Notes under the pieces: model-generated | What the model saw: the letters and a program-made list of their open reading frames with translations, nothing else | Told to the model about the DNA's origin: nothing | The model's database searches: none | Source: Anniella stebbinsi | Lineage: Eukaryota > Chordata > Lepidosauria > Squamata > Anniellidae | Assembly (NCBI GenBank): GCA_029215795.1 | Contig: JARDYH010000002.1 | Location: 38,486,001-38,550,000, forward strand | DNA: 64,000 nucleotides | Direction of reading: 5' to 3' | Program-made: the position numbers and the translations under genes | Shown here: piece by piece, positions 56,007-64,000 of the stretch | How positions within the stretch are numbered: the stretch's first letter is position 1 | How the letters are laid out: every line of letters begins with the position of its first letter

Positions 56007-56120
56007 ATGCAGCTTCATCCACTGAAAGTTCACTGGCCAGGATGCCTCCAATTTTATGAAATGATGGCATCTGTATACCATATTTCTCCAGTTCCTTCCG
56101 CATGTTACTGATTTCTTCCT
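56007..56120 (-). CDS. IQGAP2: IQGAP2 exon W4 (linker after CH domain)
   Basis: 114 nt, two bases plus 37 codons plus one base. Encodes EEISNMRKELEKYGIQMPSF and IGGILASELSVDEAA, the linker joining the CH domain to the first IQGAP repeat. Donor is T|GTAAGT. Confidence 0.95.
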
Positions 56121-56524
56121 CTAATTATTGTGGGGGAAGGGGTTTAAGAAGGAGAAATAGTTGCATAAAAAACCCCTTTTTTAAGGATTTATTACGTAAG
56201 AAAAGCATGCACAACATAGACACACAAGTGGGGGAAGGGACGTCCTGTGGCTCTTAACATTATTATGCCTTCAACTCTCCTTGGTCTTTTCCTCTTGTCT
56301 GAGACAAATTGTAACCCAGAATACTACAAGATTGTTATCTAGCATCTTTAATAAAGTAGAGTGCATTCTTTACATAGCTATTCTACACCCACTTCAGCAC
56401 AGAAACATGGAGAATGCTGGGGGAGTAGTGAAAAATTGTCACATAAATATAGTGTCATTAGAAATTGCAATAATATAGGGCTCCCTTGAGACAAGAAATA
56501 CTTGGAAATAAAGATTAAAAGTAC
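56121..56524. other. IQGAP2 intron W3-W4
   Basis: 404 bp, nothing recognised. Confidence 0.7.
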
Positions 56525-56592
56525 CTGTAAAATCTACTTTCCCCAGCAAATCCTGGATCTGTGGAGCTATTCCTAGTTTAAACAAATATAAA
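56525..56592 (-). CDS. IQGAP2: IQGAP2 exon W3 (end of CH domain)
   Basis: 68 nt; first base completes the Ser codon from W2, last base G begins a Glu codon completed in W4. Encodes LYLFKLGIAPQIQDLLGKVD then FT, the last CH helices, nearly invariant among IQGAPs. Confidence 0.95.
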
Positions 56593-56689
56593 CTGCAAAG
56601 AAAACCAGAAAATGGTGTATTAGACAACAATACATTAGATAAACAAGTATCAAATGGAATACGTTGTTGTATATTAAAGCTTATTCTAC

Positions 56690-56772
56690 AATACATGTGT
56701 TGGTCTTTGAGGTGCCACAGAACTCTTTGTTATTTTTTGTTAGACAGGCAAACACAGCTAGTCTCTTGAAAT
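56690..56772 (+). repeat. Sauropsid dispersed-repeat end
   Basis: gttggtctttgaggtgccac and gacaggcaaacacagctagt match a common reptile repeat end from memory; a short related piece (agtctttaagatgtcacaag) is at 27301. Confidence 0.45.
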
Positions 56773-58503
56773 AATTTTCAACCTATTTTCCTCTGAAAAC
56801 AATTAGACCTTGCATATTTGAAGATGTCCTGTCTTCATGTCAGTATTAAATGCCACATAAAAATACCACATCAATAATCAAAGTAACTTATTTTAGTAAA
56901 GACTGGTTCCATTTTCCTCCAAATAAGCGTACATAACGTTGTTGTTTTTATATATAAAATATGGAGATCATGTGTTTTAGCCTTTCAAGATTATTTTACT
57001 TACCATCAAATACTCAAATGCTTTGGGGGGATCTGAAATAAAACTTGCAAGTACAGAGAACACTCTGAGAATCCCTCTTTTCATTTCAGGGTTGCTTGAA
57101 AAAAACTATATTAATACCATTTGAAAATGTGTGTAGTGAAACCATCTGGACAACAGCTGAACAAATTACATCTTTATTCATGTCTTCCTGCCATGTGAAA
57201 TTAACAACTGTTAAGAGTTTGGGGAATTTATTAAGATTACACAAGGGACTAATCAAAGTTGTTATTAGAAGAGAGTCAAAACAGCCCAGATCTACTTAGG
57301 GAGCCTAATTGGTGACCAGGACACTTCTTAGAATTAAATGGAAAAGGGATTCTTACCTGCAGGAGCCTAACACTTAAGAAGTTGGACTAGAATGATGCAG
57401 CATGGAGGCAAGAATTAAAAGAGATAGACCAAGGGTGTGAGAAAATGTAGCCACATCCTGAACTTGGTCAAGTTGCTGAGTTTTAGGGAATAAAGGAAAG
57501 CAAAAAAATAAAATAAAAAAAAGAAAGAAAGAAAGAAAGGCTAGAAGAAAGGCTGCAAAAGAAGCAATTTTTAAGAAAGGAAAGATGAGCATTCTACTTA
57601 TACAGGCTTTTCTAGGAGGAAGTTCCAAGAGAGGCCAGGAAGAATGGTCCTCAAAACTAAAGGATGATGGGGTTTAGGTTAGTATACCTATATTTGTCAG
57701 ATGTCACCAATCCCCATCCTAGGGACTTCTTCCTTTATTAGAAGCTGTTATTCTATTTTCCTTTATTAGAAGCTGTTCAACATTGTTGATCAACTCTGTT
57801 ATTGCTTCCTATCATTAAGATGAAATCCAGGAATCATTTTCAACATGAACTTGTGACTGTAGTAGTCGCTAATACATTGCATTTTGATACCTTGACAAAG
57901 ATGCAATCAATGATATAGTTTCCATGGGGCAGTGTAGTTTCCTTTGCCTAGAGAGAACAGCAGTTTTGATAAGAGTATTGTTTACCACTAGAGGGCAATG
58001 GAATTTTGTTTTTGTTTTTTGACATTCATCTTAATACTAATACAACTAAGATAGAATTTTAGGTATAGTGAGTATCACTCCTGGAAAAGAGTGTATTTAA
58101 TATGTTATTTTTCCATTTTAATATGAATAATTATGAATACAGACTGCTCTTTAAGCTTTAAACTAACAACCTTCTTAAAAACTATCCATAGCTGGTGCTG
58201 GATATTTAAACACAAGCACACATGGTTCGGGTAAAATCAAACTGCTTATAAAACAGATATTAACTGTGAAGCCTTAGCAATAAGAATTCACATTAAATCC
58301 AATTGCAAGTCAACATTATAGCACAACGACTTATTAGGAAGCACTTGGTTTTCAACTGAAAGTATTTTTCAGTGTACTGTATACAATATTATACCAGAGC
58401 ACAGATGACTGAACTATGCAATTTAGCAAGGGAGTGAAAATTGATTAAGGGCCCTCTGAGCCTACCTGAATTCTGAGGTTCAGTGCAGGGCAGGGAGAAT
58501 TAT

Positions 58504-58750
58504 GGAGGCAATCTTAACCTCCCTGTCCTCTCCCCCTGCCTTTTTTGCTCAACTGGCTTTTTTGCCCATCTAGCAATGGTGCTTCAGTGGGGGAGGAAAG
58601 AAGGCTCAGGATAGTTTGCATCTTGGCATCTCTGGTTTCCTTCCCACTGAACAGGCAGAACAGGGCTACTGGGGTGGATCGAGAGGGGCATCTTCACCCA
58701 ATCCTAACCCCCCTCCAGTGTGCTAGCTCCAGAGGTTAGGATTGCACTCC
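58504..58750. repeat. Inverted-repeat element, 'gcaatcctaacc' ends
   Basis: ggaggcaatcttaacctcc (58504..58522) faces gaggttaggattgcactcc (58732..58750): 19-bp arms with two mismatches about 247 bp apart. Confidence 0.55.
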
Positions 58751-60726
58751 ACACATGTGCTCAAAGCCACCACCATTTTCAAAGGCAGACTTTTTATATC
58801 AACTCAAAGTACAATAAACTTCCAAAGAAGGCAGTTCACACATTCGACTAATTATCAAAGATATACATGAACTGTTCATAAAATAAACAGATAATTATAA
58901 ATGTGATGCAAAGCACATGTACCTGGGACCAAGTTCCTTTGAAATTAAAAGTTTTTGCTTCCAAGTAGAAGTGTTTAGGATAGCAGCATAACGCTAAACC
59001 ACATCTTTGCCTGCACGTGATGGCTTAGAGACCATAACCTAAACAAGGTCCAACTAGTTTTGGAAAGCTAAATCCCCACAGGAAATAATACTGTACAGAA
59101 GAGTTAAAAATATAAGGGGAAGTGCTACCTGCCATTGCAGTTATACACAGCTGCATGTGATAGACTCCATGCCTGTGTTTATTATAGCAGTCAAACAATC
59201 GATTAAGCCATCTTCAGTTCTTCCAGTAGATATACACATCTGAAACCCTCTCTTTGCTCAACATTCACTAGAACATCAGAACAAAGATTGTGACATCACT
59301 GGAATGGAATTTAGTACACTTTTTTTTTAATAAGCTGCTTAACATTAAGAGCCCCATGTATCCACGTCAGAAGCAGCTTCAGACAGAGTAACAAAAATCC
59401 AACGCTATAGTTTTAGAATACAATTACTTTTTCAGTTTTTATATGCCACAATTCTTCAGCACTATAAAAAGGGCCATCCTTTCAAAAAACAAAATTAAAT
59501 ATTTTTGCTTTATTGTATTAATCACAATTTAATTTCAAAATTGAATTTCTAGGATTTTTCAAGAAAAATAGGCATATGGCCAGCTCATAAAAATCAAGGT
59601 TTGGTCCAGACCAAGAGACTAACTTGTCCTATTGATTAAACTAGACTAAAGCATATCTACCTTAATCTGGAGCCATTCCCATGTTTACTGTTTGGGAAAG
59701 GGCACAACAGACATTAATAAGGAAAAACTACATAATTACAATTACTCCTAACATATATAAAAACCAGTAGCACAATTAGGGCTGGACTTTGCCTCTCCCC
59801 CCAATGACCTGACAACATGTCAGGTGATTCAGGCATCAGGGAAGCAGAAGCAAACTCCATCTTATTCCTGCAGTCATGATGGTGATATGATTTAAGAGAA
59901 CAATCTTATGGCCTCTAGACAGAGTCGGGGGAGGGGAGAGACGTAGGATACTTTGGATTCCTGAATCTGAGGCCAGAGACACCACTTGTGACCTCAGACC
60001 CAGGAGTCCTAGCTCCCTGAATCCTCCCCCCACACATACACACAGCTGGCACAGAGAAAACCGTGCTGGCTGCCTCTCTGAGGTTGCAAAGGCGACCTCG
60101 AGAGGAGGGAAAGAGGGTATACTTGTGGGCAGGGAAAGGAGGGGACTGTGGAAGTGGGAGTATGAATTATCCCCAGACTTCCCCAGCATCATTTTCTCCC
60201 GCTCCCTGACACCTCAGCTAGCTGGTCTAACTAAAATGCAGAGAGGAGGAAGTGTGGAGGTGAAGATCGCCTCCACTGCTCCTCCTGCTCTGCATTTGAT
60301 GCCTGTAAGTATCCGAATTCACCCTAAGTGAATTTAAAATGCAAAACTACATCTCCTCAGGGTATTTCCCTCCCCCCTCACAAATCAGGGTTATTGCTCT
60401 AACCTAACAGGAATATAGAAGCAATTGTAAAGCATGTGAAAGTGGCTGGTGGGTGGAGATGAGAAATTTTAGTTGTGTGCTTTACAGCTGAAGTAATACA
60501 TATTAGCCAACTGGGAAGGTTTCCCAACACAAGCATATTCACAGAGCTGTATACATGCATTTCATTTGTTCTTAAAAGTTTACTTCGCATGTATGTACCA
60601 TCACCTTTTCATGCCTAAGTTGTCTTCAGAACATGTAAAACTTTGATCACTGTAATCACTCCCAACTTTTTAAAAGAAAGTAAGGGGGGAAGCAAAATGT
60701 AGACAAACGGCATAAATCTAGTTTAC

Positions 60727-60803
60727 CTTAGTGCATGAATGCAATATATCATTCGAGGTATGTTCTTCCTATCATAGACATCTGTGGTCTCTGGGTAGAA
60801 GAT
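60727..60803 (-). CDS. IQGAP2: IQGAP2 exon W2 (CH domain)
   Basis: 77 nt, starts in phase 0 and leaves two bases (AG) that complete a Ser codon with W3. Encodes IFYPETTDVYDRKNIPRMIY followed by CIHAL, the CH-domain core. Confidence 0.95.
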
Positions 60804-60996
60804 CTAAAGAAATACAAAGACATACCATCAAATGCTATTTCAATTATAAAATTAGTCAAATTTAGTCCATTAAAATGTTGCTGGTGCATTGGATGAGTGT
60901 TCTACTTTCACATGGGAAACAGGTTCACATCCTTGCTCATATGTAATGGTCCCTTGAGCAGAAAGTTTTGAATCTAGTATTTTCCAATACTTAATA

Positions 60997-61087
60997 GTGC
61001 AATCCTATACATGTCTACTCAAAATTAAGTCTCAGTGAACTCAATAGCACTAACTCCCAGATGTGTGTGTATGTATAGGATTGCAAC
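60997..61087. mobile_element. Palindromic MITE, 'gcaatcctat' family
   Basis: gtgcaatcctatacatgtct at the left and gtgtatgtataggattgcaa at the right. Confidence 0.75.
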
Positions 61088-61539
61088 TTATTGAATTTTC
61101 CCCAGTCCACAAATCAATAGCATCAGTACGTAAGTGTGATTTGTTATATGATTAAATATAGGTATATAATCACGATTGTGTGTATCCTGTGGATAGTCAT
61201 TTGAACAAAAAAAGTTAATTACAACTTTGGAACTGCCCTATTTGACTGGCATTGTATCTATTTTTTATTTAATGTTATGAAACAATGCATTTGTTTCCAC
61301 CCATCAACACTGTTGGTGGCTCAGGAAGAGTGGCTCTCTCACAAGGTCTAAAATGCCACTTTCAGCTCTTTAAAGAAAAGCGTAACAAATCAGATCAACA
61401 TACACTGATACTTGAAAAAAAATGCCCCAGAACATCCCCTAATGAAACTTCTGCATTTTAAAAAGTCCTTTAAGTATATAAAAACTGACAGTTGTGCTGT
61501 GACAGAAGCATAATATTTCAGCTCCACCCTAACTAGATT

Positions 61540-61640
61540 GCCTAGTGCCTTCCAGCTATTTTGGACTACAACTCCCATGAGCCCTTATCAGCACAGTTGA
61601 TTAAGAGTGATGTAATCCAAAATATCTGGAGAACACCAAT
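61540..61640. mobile_element. Palindromic MITE, 'ttttggactacaa' family
   Basis: ttttggactacaactcccat faces gatgtaatccaaaatatctg. Confidence 0.7.
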
Positions 61641-62155
61641 TTGCTGATCCCTATTTTAGCATTTCAGAATGAAAACACCTAAGGCTACCTTGAAGAACTA
61701 CATGTACTAGCAAAATTCAAATGCTAGGCTTCTATCTGAACTATATAAAAACCTGAGAGATCAACATGTAGCACTCATCCAACATGTTCTGCTTCCTGTG
61801 CACACCTCCAGGCTGCATACCAATCAGTGGCAGTGGGACCATCCAGTGCTTGAGAAGGGGGCTGGTTTTGCCCCCATAGCAAGAGTGATTCTAAGGAGAG
61901 CTGTTTTTCATGTAGGTATTAATAGCAGCCACTCAGGGATGTAATGGGAATCGTCTATCTTTCTGAGTGGCCACAGCTCAGAGATTGTACACGTTTTTGC
62001 ATGTACATATAAAGCCTGTTGCATTCCAGTTAAAAATTCTCAGGTAGGGCAGAATATGACAAAATGGTTCAATGATCCAATATTATCCTTATAATGCAGC
62101 TTCTCTATATGGAAGGAAGTAGACAGATGAACTCAAGGATATCATTGGAGTTGGA

Positions 62156-62620
62156 CAGGATCAGCCCTACCATTAGGCAAAGTGAGGTGGCCACCTCAGC
62201 CAGTGAATGCTGCGAAGTGGTAACAGTTGCTTTGGTTGTTCTTTTAGCCTCCAAGCCCATATCCCATCCTCCTGATGCTTGTTGGGGGACTGAGCTAGCT
62301 GGCTCCTTCACCTTTAGTGCATCACAGACAGAGCCACTGAAGAAGGCCCCTGACCAAGTAATCAAGAGAGGCAACTAGCTGAGGCCACACACTAGCAAGT
62401 ATTGCATGTGTGCATGAGTTGGGCTGCTCCCATGATGCACGCTGCCACCACCGCTGCTACATTACGGCATTTGATTGAGTGGGTGGCAAACAGGTGTTGA
62501 AGGACAGATCTGTGTGGATCACGTGGCCCGCCTGTACCCTCTAAACTAGTCTGCTGCCCTTAGATGCAGTATTAAAAATACAAGTGCCAGACTGGTTGGC
62601 TTCTGTATGTGGAAATTGAA
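62156..62620. repeat. 'agggctggccc' element, partial
   Basis: cagccctaccattaggcaaa, gtggccacctcagccagtga and later gtctgctgcccttagatgca parallel the element at 46425..46683. Confidence 0.5.
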
Positions 62621-63161
62621 GGTAGAAGGTGAGAGTGGGGTGGGAAGGTAAAGCAATAATGTGAACATTACACCCAGTTGCCTAACAGGAACTTGACACA
62701 TACTTCAGAGTCCAAAAATGGAGGTGGAGGTGGTGGTGGTGGGGTGGGGCAGAACAGAACAAAGAGTGAGTATGAAAGGAAGTGGAAAATCAAGCTCTGT
62801 AGATGTGATTTCCTAATTCCTGTTTCTATCACCTGCCATGCGAGTTTGCTTGTTAAGCTTGTGTTTATAAACTTACACTTGGGCCATGCCAAATAATCCC
62901 CTCTTTAGAGATTTTTGGCTTTGCCTACTGTTCCCTGCCCCAATGCCAGGTCTCCTAAGCACAAGTGAGCTGCTTGACCCAATAGCACCAATTGCAACCA
63001 GCTGGAATGTACAGGCGCCTGTTCGTGTTCTGCATGATACCAGCTGCTTTGGCAAAATGGGCAGTACAGGAATTCCATTTTCACTCAATGTTGTTTTCCT
63101 TGTTTTCCTATGAATTAGTAATTCAAGTAGAGAAGGATTTAGGTTCCCTCCATATTGGAAA

Positions 63162-63327
63162 GGGGCTGTCACTGTGGGGTTACACATGCTTTGCATGCAA
63201 AAAGTCCCAAATTCAATCATATGTAGGGCTGAGAATGACTCCTGTCTGAAAACCTCAAGAGCCACTGTTATGTAGTGTAGACAATACTGAACTATGTGGA
63301 CCAATGGCCTAACTCTGTATAAAGACA
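63162..63327 (+). mobile_element. Old tRNA-derived SINE (second family)
   Basis: ttacacatgctttgcatgca, aaattcaatcatatg (B box decayed), gactcctgtctgaaaacctc and gtagacaatactgaactatg; diverged copy of 45812. Confidence 0.65.
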
Positions 63328-63418
63328 TGACAGTTTTCTGTCAGTTGTTCTGAGACACATCTTATTTTAGCAAACGCTTAAATTTGGGCGCATCGATATT
63401 CAAGGTTCAAATACTTAC

Positions 63419-63496
63419 TTTAGGTAGGCCAATGGACTCCATTGCTCGTAACCACTGTACTGTATTATCGGTGTGTCGGAAATGAAGGCCTGAACG
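63419..63496 (-). CDS. IQGAP2: IQGAP2 exon W1 (CH domain)
   Basis: 78 nt, phase 0 to 0, acceptor CATTAG and donor GTAAGT. Encodes RSGLHFRHTDNTVQWLRAME and then SIGLPK, the conserved middle of the calponin-homology domain that binds F-actin in IQGAPs. It is the most upstream exon visible; the exon before it should lie beyond 64000. Confidence 0.95.
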
Positions 63497-64000
63497 CTAA
63501 TGGGAAAAGTGGAGGAAGAGAAGGGGGGTTACTCAGTTATTTCAGTGAGTCCAAAAATGACATCTGGATTCCCAATCTTCCACGTAAATGGGAGTTTTGA
63601 ACTCTGAGCTTTACTACACCAGGCAGTGAATCCACTGTATCTACTTTCAGTTTCGTTGCAGAATTGAGATCTGACCACTACACAAAAAGTGTTTCCTGTC
63701 CTGCTTTTCCATTACATAACCTCTAGGTGGAACTAGAGGTTATAGCAGAGTAGCGCAAATAAACAAGTACAAAAACAGTTTCTTGCACTTTTACAAAGTT
63801 ATACTGTAGTTCCCCTGCTCTTCAAAAACTCACCAAAAGTGCTCTCTAAACACAGAAGCAAAACTGGATGGCCACATCACTGTCTAAAGAACCCATATGT
63901 AATTGTGAGTAGGGAATGAGAGTGCACAATACAATGCCTTGTGTAGAAAAACTCATTATCTGAAATCAGCGAAAAGGCAACCTCTGAACAATTAAAGCTG
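63497..64000. other. IQGAP2 intron before W1 (partial)
   Basis: No exon or repeat recognised. The preceding IQGAP2 exon (upstream CH domain) is not here. Confidence 0.65.

Larger units (their letters stand above)
56593..60726. other. IQGAP2 intron W2-W3
   Basis: Holds a dispersed-repeat end (56690..56772), an (AAAG)n (57519..57540) and an inverted-repeat element (58504..58750). A GC-rich block lies at 59900..60310; no exon seen. Confidence 0.65.
60804..63418. other. IQGAP2 intron W1-W2
   Basis: Contains palindromic elements (60997..61087, 61540..61640), a TIR-element copy (62156..62620) and an old tRNA SINE (63162..63327). A (GGT/GGA)n-like purine run is near 62720. Confidence 0.65.
1881..63496 (-). 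other. IQGAP2: IQGAP2 gene body (partial; 27 internal coding exons)
   Basis: Large scaffold that binds Rac1/Cdc42-GTP, calmodulin and F-actin at the cell cortex. Twenty-seven exons read on the minus strand; each has AG acceptor and GT donor, and the phases match at all 26 junctions, giving 1201 codons without a stop. Human IQGAP2 has about 1575 residues, so roughly three quarters is here. Domain order in this fragment: CH domain (residues 1-74), IQGAP repeats (about 113-574), WW-like (575-622), four IQ motifs (about 647-754), RasGAP-related domain (about 790-1201). IQGAP2 is preferred over IQGAP1 and IQGAP3 because of family-specific stretches (SENPPL after the IQ motifs; QGIK-LSKERRK in W21) and because F2RL2 sits inside it, as in human. 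The 5' exons (start codon, first part of the CH domain) and the 3' exons (RasGAP_C) are outside the window. No frameshift or stop was found. Confidence 0.95.

Noticed and set aside
1..64000. Prokaryotic or phage defence-type system
   Set aside because: Everything interpretable is vertebrate split-gene and retrotransposon sequence; no operons, ribosome-binding sites or bacterial families.

Overview
The window is vertebrate nuclear DNA, most likely from a squamate reptile (lizard). The evidence is split genes with GT-AG introns, CR1, L2-like and L1 retrotransposon remains, tRNA-derived SINEs of the Sauria type, and many short palindromic DNA elements. There is no sign of prokaryotic, plasmid or phage organisation. 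The species call is inference from repeat content.

One gene spans the whole window on the minus strand: IQGAP2, a Rac1/Cdc42-binding, calmodulin-binding scaffold of the cortical actin cytoskeleton. I placed 27 consecutive internal coding exons, called W1-W27 here in transcript order, from W1 at 63419..63496 down to W27 at 1881..2013. Their reading phases agree at all 26 junctions and together give 3603 nt, or 1201 codons without a stop. In order they encode part of the calponin-homology domain (W1-W3), six IQGAP repeats (W5-W14), a WW-like segment (W15), four IQ motifs (W16-W19), and the linker plus RasGAP-related domain (W20-W27). The first coding exons lie beyond 64000. The last ones (end of the GAP-related region and the RasGAP C-terminal domain) lie below position 1.

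A second gene, F2RL2 (protease-activated receptor 3, a thrombin receptor co-factor), lies on the plus strand inside the 12.5 kb IQGAP2 intron between W12 and W13. It has a signal-peptide exon (38764..38827) and a main exon (42296..43380), predicting 382 residues. The thrombin cleavage site and the hirudin-like acidic site are intact. This nested, opposite-strand arrangement is also found in human, which supports both identifications. The two genes share no known pathway, so the nesting is a matter of synteny.

The remaining ~94% is intron. Notable contents are: a 5'-truncated L1 with target-site duplication nested in an older repeat (4540..5137); a 1.6 kb hAT-like element with an 8-bp target-site duplication (13855..15499); an L2/CR1-clade reverse-transcriptase remnant carrying a CR1 insertion (35165..36640); several palindromic MITE families; a perfect 18-bp hairpin (27741..27786); and many microsatellites. 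I see no RNA genes, CRISPR array, or unknown multi-gene system. The most interesting observations concern gene structure and transposon biology.
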